Shown here: positions 45,696 through 54,605 of the stretch, one piece after another | How the letters are laid out: the number at the start of each line of letters is the position of its first letter | How positions within the stretch are numbered: position 1 is the stretch's first letter | Assembly (NCBI RefSeq): GCF_003323745.1 | Contig: NZ_QOIL01000027.1 | Location: 1-64,000, forward strand | Direction of reading: 5' to 3' | DNA: 64,000 nt | Source: Sphaerisporangium album | Lineage (GTDB): Bacteria > Actinomycetota > Actinomycetes > Streptosporangiales > Streptosporangiaceae | Position numbers and translations under genes: made by a program | The notes under the pieces: generated by a model | What the model was told of the DNA's origin: nothing | What the model saw: only the letters and a program-made list of their open reading frames with translations | Databases searched by the model: none

Positions 45696-47542
45696 CCCCG
45701 GCCGGCCCGCGCCTGGTGATCGCCGCGCCGTCGTCGGGGGCGGGCAAGACGACGGTGGCCACCGGGCTGATGGCGGCGCTCACCGCCAAGGGCATGGCGG
45801 TCTCGCCGCACAAGGTCGGCCCCGACTACATCGACCCCGGCTACCACGCGCTCGCCTCCGGCCGTCCCGGACGCAATCTCGACCCCTGGCTGGTTGGCGA
45901 GGAGCTCGTCGTCCCCCTGTTCCTGCACGGCGCGGCGGGGGCGGGCATCGCCGTCGTCGAGGGCGTGATGGGCCTGTTCGACGGCGCGTCCTTCCCCACG
46001 GGCGCCGCCGGCGCGTCCACCGGCACCGCGGACGGCGGCGGCCCGGGCATCGCGGGCGGTCGTGGCTTCGGCGGCGCGGGCCGTCTCCCCGGCGGCGACT
46101 TCGCCTCCACCGCGCACGTCGCCAAGCTGCTGAACGCGCCGGTCGTCCTGGTGGTGGACGTCGCCGGGCAGGCGCGGTCCGTCGCCGCGCTGGTCCACGG
46201 CTTCATGGCGTACGACACCGGCGTCCGGATCGGCGGGGTGATTCTCAACAACGTCGGCTCGCCGCGTCACGCGGAGATCTGCCTGGACGCGCTGGCCGAG
46301 ACGGGCATCACGGTGTTCGGCGCCATCCCGCGCACCGACATCGCCGCGACGCCGTCGCGCCATCTGGGCCTCGTGCCCCCGGCCGAGCGCAGCGCCGAGG
46401 CCGTGCGCGCGGTCGCCGAGGTCGGCGAGCTGGTCGCGGGCACCTGCGACCTGGAAGGGCTAGTCCGTCTCGCCGAAAGCGCGCCCGGACTGCCCGGCCC
46501 CGCCTGGGACCCCGAGACGGCCGTGCGCGACGGGCGACGCGACGCCCGCGTGGGCCGTGGCGGCGAGCCGCGGCGCGAGGTCCTGGCCGGTGGCGGGCCG
46601 GTGCGCGAGGTCGTGGCTGGTGGTGAGCCAGTATGCGAGGTTGTGGCCGGTGGCGGGTCGGTGCGCGAGGTCGTGGTCGCGGTGGCCGGGGGGAAGGCGT
46701 TCACGTTCGGGTACGCCGAGCAGGCGGAGCTGATCGCCGCCGCGGGCGCGACCGTCGCCGTCTTCGACCCGCTGACCGACGAGCGCCTTCCCGAGGGAAC
46801 CGGCGCGCTAGTCCTGCCCGGAGGCTTCCCCGAGGTGTACGCGGGCGAGCTGTCGGCCAACGAGCCGCTGCGCCGCGCGGTGGCCGCGTTCGGCGGGCCT
46901 ATCGCCGCCGAGTGCGCGGGCCTGCTCTACCTCTGCCGTGAGCTGGACGGGCGCCCCATGTGCGGCGTCATCGACGCGACCGCCGCCATGACAGGCAGGC
47001 TGACGCTCGGCTACCGCGACGCCGTCTCCGTACGCGACTCGGTGCTGACCCGCGAGGGCGAGCGCTACCACGGGCACGAGTTCCACCGCACGCGCGTCAC
47101 CCCGCCGTCCGGCGACGTGCCGCTCTACCGCTGGCGCGGCGGCGCGGACGGGTTCGGCGGGCCGCGCCTGGCCGCGTCCTACCTGCACCTGCACTGGGCG
47201 GGCAGCCCCTACCTGGCGACGCGGCTGGTGAAGAGCGCCGCGCGGTACGTCCCGGCGGCGGGCACGGGCTCGGCAGCGGGTACCGGCTCGGGAACCGGCT
47301 CGGGAGCGGAGAACGGCCTGGCGGCGGGCGGTGGCTCGGGAGCGGGCGGCGGTTCGGGAGCGGGCAGCGGCTTGGGAGTGGGCGGCGGTTCGGGAGTGGG
47401 CGGCGGCTTGGGAGCGGAGAACGGCCTGGCGGTGGGCAGGGGCTCGGCTGGCCGGAACGGCCCTGAAGGGGTCACCGGCCCGGCGGGGGAGAATACCCCC
47501 GCAGTGGGCGACGGTCCTTCCGCGGAGAGTGGTCCGGCATGA
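45689..47542 (+). CDS. cobB: CobB: cobyrinate/hydrogenobyrinate a,c-diamide synthase with repeat tail
   Basis: A 617-residue amidotransferase; the usual size is about 450-480. The N-terminal dethiobiotin-synthetase-like half has APSSGAGKTTVATGLMAAL, KVGPDYIDPGYH and VEGVMGLFDG; the C-terminal glutamine amidotransferase half has ECAGLLYLC with nucleophile Cys409 and the final YLHLHWAGSPYLA. Two extra parts are seen: a central run of ~10-residue repeats (EVVAGGGxVR, residues ~290-325) and a C-terminal Gly/Ser/Ala-rich tail (about 523-617) of ~6-residue repeats. Neither belongs to the family fold. Overlaps cobO and cobL. Confidence 0.93.
   Translation: MVTPAGPRLVIAAPSSGAGKTTVATGLMAALTAKGMAVSPHKVGPDYIDPGYHALASGRPGRNLDPWLVGEELVVPLFLHGAAGAGIAVVEGVMGLFDGASFPTGAAGASTGTADGGGPGIAGGRGFGGAGRLPGGDFASTAHVAKLLNAPVVLVVDVAGQARSVAALVHGFMAYDTGVRIGGVILNNVGSPRHAEICLDALAETGITVFGAIPRTDIAATPSRHLGLVPPAERSAEAVRAVAEVGELVAGTCDLEGLVRLAESAPGLPGPAWDPETAVRDGRRDARVGRGGEPRREVLAGGGPVREVVAGGEPVCEVVAGGGSVREVVVAVAGGKAFTFGYAEQAELIAAAGATVAVFDPLTDERLPEGTGALVLPGGFPEVYAGELSANEPLRRAVAAFGGPIAAECAGLLYLCRELDGRPMCGVIDATAAMTGRLTLGYRDAVSVRDSVLTREGERYHGHEFHRTRVTPPSGDVPLYRWRGGADGFGGPRLAASYLHLHWAGSPYLATRLVKSAARYVPAAGTGSAAGTGSGTGSGAENGLAAGGGSGAGGGSGAGSGLGVGGGSGVGGGLGAENGLAVGRGSAGRNGPEGVTGPAGENTPAVGDGPSAESGPA
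46560..46690. repeat. 30-bp tandem repeats in cobB centre
   Basis: Units encoding EVLAGGGPVR, EVVAGGEPVC, EVVAGGGSVR and a partial fourth copy repeat at 30 bp in frame, between the ATPase and amidotransferase halves of CobB. Confidence 0.8.
47258..47450. repeat. 18-bp-type Gly/Ser repeats in the cobB 3' tail
   Basis: Degenerate units like GGCTCGGGAGCGGGCGGC encode GSGAGG-type repeats after the end of the conserved CobB fold. The segment AENGLAAGGGS recurs about 100 bp on as AENGLAVGRGS, so higher-order duplication is present. Confidence 0.8.
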
Positions 47543-48744
47543 GCGGCCCGGTGGTCGTGGTCGGCATCGGCGCGGACGGCTGGGACGGGTTGCCGGATCC
47601 GGCGCGGCGGGAGATCCAGGCGTGCGAGGTGCTCATGGGGAGCGCCCGGCAGCTCGCGCTGCTACCGGAGACCGGGGCCGAGCGGGTCGTCTGGCCCTCC
47701 CCGATGCTCCCTGCCGTCCGCGGCCTGCTGGCCGAGCGCGAGGACCGGGCCGTGTGCGTGCTGGCCAGCGGCGATCCCATGCTGCACGGGGTCGGGACCA
47801 CGCTGGCGCGGATGCTCGGCCCCGAGCGTGTGCGCGTGCTGCCGCACCCGTCGTCGGTGTCGCTGGCCTGCGCCCGCATGGGCTGGCCCGTCGAGGACAC
47901 GCGGGTGGTGAGCCTGGTCGGGCGTCCGGTCGAGCTGGTGAACCGGGTGCTGCACCCGGCGGCCCGCGTGCTGGTCCTCAGCGCGGGCGCGGACTCCCCG
48001 GCGCGGGTCGCCCGGCTCCTCGCCTCCCGGGGTTACGGCGCGAGCGCGATGACCGTACTCGAACGGCTCGGCGGCCCGGCCGAGCGCCTGGTCACCGGGA
48101 CCGCCGCGAAGTGGGACGCCGTCGTGGACCCGCTCAACGTCGTGGCCCTCGAGTGCCGCGCCGACCCGGGCGTGACTGCGCTCCCGGGCGTTCCGGGCCT
48201 GCCCGACGAGGCCTTCGAGCACGACGGGCAGCTCACCAAGCGCGAGGTGCGCGCGGTGACGCTCTCCTGTCTCGCCCCGCTGCCGGGCCAGGTGCTCTGG
48301 GACGTGGGCGCGGGCGCGGGCAGCGTCGCCATCGAGTGGATGCGGGTCCATCCCGCGTGCCGCGCCGTCGCCGTGGAGGCCCGCGCCGACCGCGCCACGC
48401 GGATCGCACGGAACGCGGACGCGCTCGGCGTGCCCACCCTGCGGGTCGTGACCGGCGCGGCCCCCGAGGCCCTCGCGGGGCTGGAGGCGCCCGACGCGGT
48501 GTTCGTCGGCGGCGGCGCCACCGTGCCGGGCGTCCTCGAGACGTGCTGGGACGTGCTGGGCGGCGGCGGGCGGCTGGTGGTCAACGCGGTGACCGTCGAG
48601 TCCGAGGCCGTCCTCGCCGCCTGGCACGCCCGGCACGGCGGCGACCTGCTGCGCCTGTCGGTCCACCGCGCCGGCCCCGTCGGCGGCTTCACCGCCTGGC
48701 ACCCCGCGATGCCGGTCACCATCTGGACGGCGGTACGCCCATGA
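47539..48744 (+). CDS. cobL: CobL: precorrin-6Y C5,15-methyltransferase (decarboxylating)
   Basis: A 401-residue fusion of CbiE (residues ~1-215; VVGIGADGWDGLPDPARREI, LASGDPMLHGVGTTLARML) and CbiT (~220-401; FEHDGQLTKREVRAVTLSCL, WDVGAGAGSVAIEW, AVFVGGGATVPG). It methylates C5 and C15 and removes the C12 acetate carboxyl. The start overlaps cobB by ATGA and the stop overlaps a bridging ORF. Confidence 0.95.
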   Translation: MSGPVVVVGIGADGWDGLPDPARREIQACEVLMGSARQLALLPETGAERVVWPSPMLPAVRGLLAEREDRAVCVLASGDPMLHGVGTTLARMLGPERVRVLPHPSSVSLACARMGWPVEDTRVVSLVGRPVELVNRVLHPAARVLVLSAGADSPARVARLLASRGYGASAMTVLERLGGPAERLVTGTAAKWDAVVDPLNVVALECRADPGVTALPGVPGLPDEAFEHDGQLTKREVRAVTLSCLAPLPGQVLWDVGAGAGSVAIEWMRVHPACRAVAVEARADRATRIARNADALGVPTLRVVTGAAPEALAGLEAPDAVFVGGGATVPGVLETCWDVLGGGGRLVVNAVTVESEAVLAAWHARHGGDLLRLSVHRAGPVGGFTAWHPAMPVTIWTAVRP

Positions 48745-48938
48745 CCGCCTCCTCGCCGCACAGGGGCGCCGAAGCCGCAGTCCCTGCTCGCCGACGCGGC
48801 GCCGGACCTTGGGCCAGGCCCGTGCGCGGACAGGTGAAGGGCCGTCGGCCGCAGGCGGGAGCTGGTTGTGGACGGCGGGCTCGCAGATCCCCGCCGGGGC
48901 AGTGGAAAACGTGTGAGAACAAGGAGAAGTCAGCGTGA
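48741..48938 (+). other. Bridging ORF between cobL and cobM
   Basis: A 65-codon ORF starts at an ATG overlapping the cobL stop (ATGA) and stops at a TGA overlapping the cobM GTG (GTGA). Its product would be very basic and low in complexity (ARRRGAGPWARPVRGQVKG) and has no recognisable domain. Either a coupling ORF or a chance open frame. Confidence 0.35.
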
Positions 48939-49699
48939 CGGTGCACTTCATCGGGGCGGGGCCCGGAGCGGCCGATCTCATCACCGTGCGCGGGCGCGAC
49001 CTGATCGCCGCCTCGCCGGTGTGCCTGTACGCGGGGTCGCTCGTGCCGAAGGAACTGCTCGGCCACGCGCCCGAGGGGGCGAGGCTGGTGGACACCGCCG
49101 CGCTGAACCTGGACGAGATCGTCGCCGAGATGCTCGCCGCCCATGCGCAGGGCCTCGACGTGGCGCGCCTGCACTCCGGCGACCCCTCGATCTACAGCGC
49201 GATGGCCGAGCAGATGCGCAGGCTGGACGCCGCCGGGGTGCCGTACGACGTGACGCCGGGCGTGCCCGCGTTCGCGGCGGCGGCCGCCTCGCTGGGCCGT
49301 GAGCTGACCGTGCCCGGGGTGGGCCAGACGGTCGTGCTCACCCGCGTCTCGGCCCGCGCCACCCCGATGCCGCCCGGCGAGGACCTGCGCACGCTCGGGC
49401 GGAGCCGCTCGACGATGGTCCTGCACCTCGCGGTCCAGCGCATCGACGCCGTGGTGGAGGAGCTGACGCCGGACTACGGCGCGGACTGCCCGGTGGCCGT
49501 CGTCGCCCGCGCGAGCCGCGACGACGAGGTGATCCTGCGCGGCACGCTGGCCGGCATCGCCGCCCAGGTGAAGGACGCGGGGGTGCGGCGCACGGCGGTG
49601 ATCATCGTTGGCGGCGTGCTCACGGCGTCGGAGTTCACCGACAGCCACCTGTACTCCGCCGCCCGCGCCCGCGACCTGCCATCCGAGGAGCCGTCGTGA
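48935..49699 (+). CDS. cobM: CobM: precorrin-4 C11-methyltransferase
   Basis: A 254-residue SAM-dependent tetrapyrrole methylase: [20 protein letters not shown] at the N-terminus, [40 protein letters not shown] and [17 protein letters not shown]. The GTG start has AAGGAG upstream. It acts at C11 before ring contraction products are rearranged by CobH. Confidence 0.95.
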   Translation: MTVHFIGAGPGAADLITVRGRDLIAASPVCLYAGSLVPKELLGHAPEGARLVDTAALNLDEIVAEMLAAHAQGLDVARLHSGDPSIYSAMAEQMRRLDAAGVPYDVTPGVPAFAAAAASLGRELTVPGVGQTVVLTRVSARATPMPPGEDLRTLGRSRSTMVLHLAVQRIDAVVEELTPDYGADCPVAVVARASRDDEVILRGTLAGIAAQVKDAGVRRTAVIIVGGVLTASEFTDSHLYSAARARDLPSEEPS

Positions 49700-49788
49700 C
49701 GAAGACGCGCCTCCGCGAGTCCGGGGCGTACCGGCGGCGTCGTGCCGAGTCGGCCGGGCGAGGCAGCAGGCGAAGGGAGGCCGCATGA
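49696..49788 (+). other. Bridging ORF between cobM and cobH
   Basis: A 30-codon ORF from a GTG overlapping the cobM stop (GTGA) to a TGA overlapping the cobH ATG (ATGA), very Arg-rich ([17 protein letters not shown]). Probably not a functional peptide, but its exact fit suggests translational coupling. Confidence 0.38.
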
Positions 49789-50432
49789 GCGGCGAGGGGC
49801 GGGCCGTGGGCGAGTACGTCCGGGACGGCGCGGAGATCTACCGGCGTTCGTTCGCGACCATCCGCGCCGAGGCCGACCTCGCCGGCCTGCCGGACGATCT
49901 CGCCCGGGTGGCCGTACGGATGATCCACGCCTGCGGCATGGTCGACCTCGTCGCGGATCTCGCCTGGTCCCCGGGGGTGGTCGCCGTCGCGCGGGCCGCG
50001 CTGCTGGCCGGCGCGCCCATCCTGTGCGACGCCACGATGGTCGCCTCCGGCGTGACCCGGGCCCGCCTGCCCGCCGCCAACGAGGTGCTGTGCACGTTGG
50101 GCGACCCCCGGGTGCCGGACCTGGCGCGCCGGCTCGGCACCACCCGCAGCGCCGCCGCGCTGGAGCTGTGGCGCGACCGCCTGGACGGCTCCGTCGTCGC
50201 CGTCGGCAACGCCCCCACGGCGCTGTTCCGCCTGCTGGAGCTGGTGAGGGAAGGCGCGGGACGGCCCGCCGCCGTGCTCGGCGTGCCCGTGGGCTTCATC
50301 GGCGCGGCCGAGTCCAAGCAGGCCCTGGCCGGCAACGGCGACGGCCTGCCGTACCTGGTGGTGCACGGCCGCCGGGGCGGAAGCGCGCTGGCGGCGGCGG
50401 CCGTCAACGCCATCGCGAGCGAGAAAGATTGA
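49785..50432 (+). CDS. cobH: CobH/CbiC: precorrin-8X methylmutase
   Basis: A 215-residue enzyme that moves the C11 methyl to C12, giving hydrogenobyrinate. Signatures: [29 protein letters not shown] (catalytic-region His), [15 protein letters not shown] and [25 protein letters not shown] lies before the ATG. An IS-like hairpin begins directly at its stop codon. Confidence 0.95.
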   Translation: MSGEGRAVGEYVRDGAEIYRRSFATIRAEADLAGLPDDLARVAVRMIHACGMVDLVADLAWSPGVVAVARAALLAGAPILCDATMVASGVTRARLPAANEVLCTLGDPRVPDLARRLGTTRSAAALELWRDRLDGSVVAVGNAPTALFRLLELVREGAGRPAAVLGVPVGFIGAAESKQALAGNGDGLPYLVVHGRRGGSALAAAAVNAIASEKD

Positions 50433-50478
50433 CTTCCTCCCCACGGCTAAAGCCCGGGGTCTCCAGCCTTCAAGGAGT
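50430..50478. mobile_element. IS200/IS605-like end remnant
   Basis: TTGACTTCCTCCCC (50429-50442) followed by an imperfect GC hairpin (CCCCACGGC / GCCCGGGG around TAAA) and TCTCCAGCC matches the conserved hairpin end seen beside tnpB-type elements in actinomycetes. No transposase frame is recognisable on either strand up to the cobI domain, so only an end, or a relic, is left. The assignment rests on memory of the consensus. Confidence 0.5.
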
Positions 50479-50701
50479 TTCGATGAGGCCCTCCGTCACC
50501 CCCACACCCCTCGAACAAGACCGCCTAGGTACCGAAGAACCTGGTGAGCCGGCCTCCTGTCGGCGCGATGGTGTGGCCGGCGAGGCCGGGGCAGATCTGT
50601 CGGCCTCCGGCGGGGGCGGTGAGGACGGCGTGCGTGGAGCGGTGGGCTTTGGTGGTGGGGAAGTGGGTTCCGGCGCGCCGCTTTCCGTCGGGCACGCTGA
50701 G

Positions 50702-52459
50702 GTGAGGCGTGAGCGCGAGGGTCCTGGGAGTGGGTGGCTGCGGGGGGTCGGGCTTGGGCCGGGGGATCCTGAGCTGGTGACCGTGAAGGCGGCGCGGCTG
50801 ATCGGTGAGGCGGACGTGATCGCCTACCACAGCGCGCGGCACGGGCGCAGCATCGCCCGGACGGTCGCGGCGTCCTACCTGCGCGAGGGGCAGATCGAGG
50901 AGCCGCTCATCTACCCCGTCACGACCGAGACCACCGACCATCCGGGCGGGTACCAGGGCGCGATCGACGAGTTCTACGAGTCCTGCGCCCGCCGCCTGGC
51001 CGCGCACCTGGACGCCGGGCGGGACGTGGTCGTCCTGTGCGAGGGCGATCCGCTGTTCTACGGCTCGTACATGCACATCCACAAGCGGCTGGCGCACCGC
51101 TACCCGGCGGAGGTCGTGCCCGGGGTCACGTCGGTGAGCGCGGCGTCGGCGGTGCTCGGCCGCCCGCTGGTGGAGCGCGAGGAGACCCTCACCGTCCTGC
51201 CGGGCACGCTGGCGCCGGAGACGCTGGCGGCGCGGCTGGCGGTGGCCGACTCGGCGGCGGTGCTCAAGCTGGGCCGCACGTTCCCCGCCGTACGCGACGC
51301 GCTGGAGAGCGCGGGCCGCCTGGACGAGGCCTGGTACGTCGAGCGGGCCACCACCGACCGGCAGCGGATCGCCCGCTTCGCCGACGTGGACCCGAGCGAG
51401 GTCCCCTACTTCTCGGTCGCCGTCGTCCCCAGCCGCGCCGGAACGCCGCGACGCGTCGGCGCACCCGGTACGCGTCAAGGCGCCGACGCGGGCCAGGGAG
51501 AGGACGTTGCCATCGTCTCCGGGGCGGCGCCCGTCTCGGGGGTGGCGCCCGTCTCCGCGCACACTCCGAGCCAGAACACGGATCCCGGTCGAGCGGGCGC
51601 GCAGGCGGCCGTCCCCGTGCCCGGTGCGGGGGACGGCGTCGACGCGGGGGGAGGGGAGGTCCGGCCCGGTCATGAGACGGGTCCGCTGACGGCGGCCGGT
51701 GGGGCCGGTCTGGGCCGGGGAGAGGTCGTCGTGGTCGGCCTGGGGCCGGGGGGACGGTACTGGCTGACGCCTGAGGCACAGGACGCGCTGGCGAGTGCGG
51801 ACGAGCTTGTCGGTTATGGCCCCTACCTGGACAGGGTGCCGCCGAATCCGCGGCAGCGGCGGCACGCGTCCGACAACCGGGTCGAGGCCGAGCGGGCGGC
51901 GCACGCGCTGGAGCTGGCCCTCGCGGGCGCTCGGGTGGCCGTCGTGTCCTCGGGCGACCCGGGCGTGTTCGCGATGGCGAGCGCGTTGCTGGAGGTCGCG
52001 TCCGAGGAGCGGTTCGCGCAGGTGCCGGTGCGCGTGCTGCCGGGGGTGACGGCGGCGCAGGCGGTCGCGGCGCGGGCCGGCGCGCCGCTCGGCCACGACT
52101 ACTGCGTGATCTCCCTGTCCGACCGGCTGAAGTCGTGGGACGTCATCGCCGCCCGTGTCTCGGCCGCCGCGCGGGCCGATCTGGTGCTCGCGATCTACAA
52201 CCCGGCGTCGCGCGCACGCAGATGGCAGGTCGAGGCGGCGCGCGACCTGCTCCTGGAGCACCGCGCGCCGGACACGCCCGTCGTCATCGGACGGGACGTC
52301 GGCGGCCCGTCCGAGTCCGTCCGCGTCACGACCCTGGACAAGCTGGACGCGGCGGAGATCGACATGCGCTGCCTGCTCCTGATCGGCTCCTCCACCACCC
52401 GCCACACCACGAGAAACGGTCATTCCACCGTCTACACCCCCCGCCGCTACCCGGCCTGA
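50702..52459 (+). CDS. cobIJ: CobI-CobJ fusion: precorrin-2 C20- and precorrin-3B C17-methyltransferase
   Basis: A fused enzyme of 585 residues with this start. CobI (about 12-240) shows RGVGLGPGDPELVTVKAARL, VIAYHSARHGRSIARTVAAS and CEGDPLFYGSYMHIHKRL. A ~95-residue Pro/Ala/Gly-rich linker follows (about 246-342). CobJ (about 343-585) shows VVVGLGPGGRYWLTPEAQDA, SSGDPGVFAMASALLEVA and LAIYNPASRARRWQVE. GTG 50702 lies closest to the domain. The frame is open back to the cobH stop, and ATG 50483 has a better ribosome site (AAGGAG, five bases away) but would add 73 unconserved residues encoded partly by the IS-like end. The N-terminus is therefore open. Confidence 0.9.
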   Translation: MRREREGPGSGWLRGVGLGPGDPELVTVKAARLIGEADVIAYHSARHGRSIARTVAASYLREGQIEEPLIYPVTTETTDHPGGYQGAIDEFYESCARRLAAHLDAGRDVVVLCEGDPLFYGSYMHIHKRLAHRYPAEVVPGVTSVSAASAVLGRPLVEREETLTVLPGTLAPETLAARLAVADSAAVLKLGRTFPAVRDALESAGRLDEAWYVERATTDRQRIARFADVDPSEVPYFSVAVVPSRAGTPRRVGAPGTRQGADAGQGEDVAIVSGAAPVSGVAPVSAHTPSQNTDPGRAGAQAAVPVPGAGDGVDAGGGEVRPGHETGPLTAAGGAGLGRGEVVVVGLGPGGRYWLTPEAQDALASADELVGYGPYLDRVPPNPRQRRHASDNRVEAERAAHALELALAGARVAVVSSGDPGVFAMASALLEVASEERFAQVPVRVLPGVTAAQAVAARAGAPLGHDYCVISLSDRLKSWDVIAARVSAAARADLVLAIYNPASRARRWQVEAARDLLLEHRAPDTPVVIGRDVGGPSESVRVTTLDKLDAAEIDMRCLLLIGSSTTRHTTRNGHSTVYTPRRYPA

Positions 52460-52555
52460 GACCCACGGCCGCGCGGCCTGGTCGTTGACAGCCGCCTGCT
52501 CGCCGGCTAGTCCCTGCCGCGGGGCGGGTCCGCGGCCGGCGCATTCTGCGGTGGT

Positions 52556-53314
52556 TCAGGGCGTTCCCGGCACGGCACGCAGCCAGGTCAGCGCCGCCTC
52601 CACGGTGTCCACGGTCTCCAAGGCGGCGGCCTCAGGGAGGGGTGGGCGGCGCACGACCACCACCGGCAGGGCGAGGGCGCGCGCGGCCGTGAGCTTCGCC
52701 CTCGTCATCGTCCCGCCGCTGTCCTTGGTGACCAGCACGTCGACGCGGTGCTCGCGCATGAGCGCCCGCTCGCCGTCCACCGTGTACGGGCCCCGGGCGA
52801 GCAGGAGGTGGTGGCGGGCGGGCAGCGGTGGTTCCGGCGGGTCGACCGTGCGGATCAGGAACCACAGGTCGTCCGCGCCGGCGAACGCGGCGAGCCCCTG
52901 GCGGCCCGTCGTGAGGAAGACCCTGCGGCCGAGGGCGGGGAGCGAGGCGGCGGCCTCGTCCAGGGACGACACCCAGTGCCAGTCGTCCCCGGCGTCCTGC
53001 CGCCACCCGGGGCGCCGGAGCACCAGCAGCGGGACCCCGGCCGTCGCCGTGGCTCGGACGGCGGAGGCGGTGATGCGCTCGGCGAAGGGGTGGGTCGCGT
53101 CGATCACCGCGTGGATCTCGTGCTCGCGCAGCCACGCCGCCATCCGGTCCGGGCCGCCGAACCCTCCGACCCGTACCTCGCCCTCGGGAAGGCGGGGGTC
53201 GGTCACCCGTCCCGCCAGCGACGACACCACGCGGACGCCCGGGTCGCGCGCCAGCCCGGCCGCGAGCCGCCGTGCCTCCCCGGTGCCGCCGAGTATCAGG
53301 ACCCCGCCCCTCAC
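52556..53314 (-). CDS. cobK: CobK: precorrin-6A reductase
   Basis: A 252-residue NADPH-dependent reductase (VLILGGTGEARRLAAGLARD, VIDATHPFAERITASAV, DVLVTKDSGGTMTRAKLTAA). It reduces the corrin ring before CobL. It converges with cobIJ and its GTG start (AAGGGA upstream) lies only 35 bp from the divergent cbiD start, so the two promoters must overlap each other or the opposite gene. Confidence 0.94.
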   Translation of the reverse strand: MRGGVLILGGTGEARRLAAGLARDPGVRVVSSLAGRVTDPRLPEGEVRVGGFGGPDRMAAWLREHEIHAVIDATHPFAERITASAVRATATAGVPLLVLRRPGWRQDAGDDWHWVSSLDEAAASLPALGRRVFLTTGRQGLAAFAGADDLWFLIRTVDPPEPPLPARHHLLLARGPYTVDGERALMREHRVDVLVTKDSGGTMTRAKLTAARALALPVVVVRRPPLPEAAALETVDTVEAALTWLRAVPGTP

Positions 53315-53349
53315 CTGCCGATTCCCTTCGCGTGGTACATCCTTGGCGT

Positions 53350-54561
53350 ATGACCACAGGGCTGCGGTACGGGTGGACGACCGGCGCGTGCGCCACGGCG
53401 GCGACCACGGCCGCCTACACCGCGCTGCTCACCGGCTCCTTCCCCGACCCGGTGGAGATCCTTCTGCCCAGGGGACAGCGCCCGGCGTTCGCGCTCGCCG
53501 TCGAGGAGCTGGTGGAAGGGCCGCCGGGCGAGGCGTGGGCGCGGGCCGGAGTGGTCAAGGACGCGGGCGACGACCCGGACGTCACCCACGGCGCGCTGAT
53601 CACCGCGACCGTACGGCACGGAGCGCCGGGGACGGGGGTGACGTTCCGCGCCGGGCCCGGCGTGGGCACGGTGACCAAGCCCGGGTTGCCCCTGGACGTG
53701 GGGGAGCCGGCCATCAACCCGGTTCCCCGGCAGATGATGCGCGACCACCTCGCCCGGGTCGCCGGTGACGGACCTGGCCCGGTCGTGTACGGACCTGGCC
53801 CGGTCGTGCACGGAGACGGTTCGGTCGTGGACGGACGCGGCCCGCTGGTGGACGGTGACGGCCCTGTCGTGCACGGACGCGGCCCAATTGTGGGCGGACA
53901 TGGCCCGGACGTGATCGTAGAGATCTCGGTCGAGAACGGGGAGGAGCTCGCGCGGCGTACCTGGAACCCACGGCTCGGCATCCTGGGCGGCCTGTCCATC
54001 CTCGGCACGACCGGCATCGTCGTGCCGTACTCCTGCTCGGCGTGGATCGACAGCATCCGGCGCGGCATCGACGTCGCCCGCGCCGCCGGTCACCGGCACG
54101 TCGCCGCCTGCACGGGCAGCACGTCGGAGAGGGTCGCGGCCGAGCTGTACGGCCTGCCGGAGGACGCGCTGCTCGACATGGGCGACTTCGCCGGCGCCGT
54201 CCTGAAGTACCTGCGCCGGCACCCCGTGCCCCGGCTGACGGTCGCCGGCGGCATCGGAAAGCTGTCCAAGCTCGCCGACGGGCACCTCGACCTGCACTCG
54301 GGCCGCTCGCAGGTCAGCACCGAGGCGCTCGCCACGATGGCGCGGGACGCGGGCGGGGACGAAGCCCTCGCCGGACGCGTCCTGCACGCGAACACGGCCC
54401 TGCAGGCGCTGACCATCTGCCAGGAAGCCGGCCTCCCGCTCGGCGACCTGGTCGCTGGCGCCGCCCGCGCGAAGTCCCTCGACGTGCTGCGGGGCGCCCC
54501 CGTCGCGGTCGACGTCATCGTCATCGACCGCGCGGGAACCATCGTGGGCCGCGCGGGATGA
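53350..54561 (+). CDS. cbiD: CbiD: cobalt-precorrin-5B C1-methyltransferase-type protein with repeat insert
   Basis: A 403-residue CbiD with YGWTTGACATAATTAAYTAL at the N-terminus, EPAINPVPRQMM, LGILGGLSILGTTGIVVPYS and GGIGKLSKLADGHLDLH. It performs C1 methylation and deacylation in the CbiD-type route, in place of CobF. Residues ~141-189 consist of seven 7-residue repeats (GPGPVVY, GPGPVVH, GDGSVVD, GRGPLVD and so on) inserted between conserved strands. No ribosome site is evident at the ATG; a leaderless message is possible given the 35-bp gap to cobK. Confidence 0.93.
   Translation: MTTGLRYGWTTGACATAATTAAYTALLTGSFPDPVEILLPRGQRPAFALAVEELVEGPPGEAWARAGVVKDAGDDPDVTHGALITATVRHGAPGTGVTFRAGPGVGTVTKPGLPLDVGEPAINPVPRQMMRDHLARVAGDGPGPVVYGPGPVVHGDGSVVDGRGPLVDGDGPVVHGRGPIVGGHGPDVIVEISVENGEELARRTWNPRLGILGGLSILGTTGIVVPYSCSAWIDSIRRGIDVARAAGHRHVAACTGSTSERVAAELYGLPEDALLDMGDFAGAVLKYLRRHPVPRLTVAGGIGKLSKLADGHLDLHSGRSQVSTEALATMARDAGGDEALAGRVLHANTALQALTICQEAGLPLGDLVAGAARAKSLDVLRGAPVAVDVIVIDRAGTIVGRAG
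53770..53916. repeat. 7 x 21-bp tandem repeat inside cbiD
   Basis: Seven in-frame 21-bp units beginning GGACCTGGCCCGGTCGTG encode the 7-residue repeats of the CbiD insert. The first two units are nearly identical. Confidence 0.9.
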
Positions 54562-54605
54562 ACACACGTGCGTCGCGGCGAACGTCCCAGCAGGTGACGC
54601 GACGA

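Noticed and set aside
48745-48934. Third cobalamin riboswitch between cobL and cobM
   Set aside because: GC-rich and with short hairpins, but no B12 box or GCCACTG core.
50525-50700. Remnant TnpB protein on the minus strand next to the IS-like end
   Set aside because: None of the three minus frames shows TnpB zinc-ribbon or RuvC motifs.
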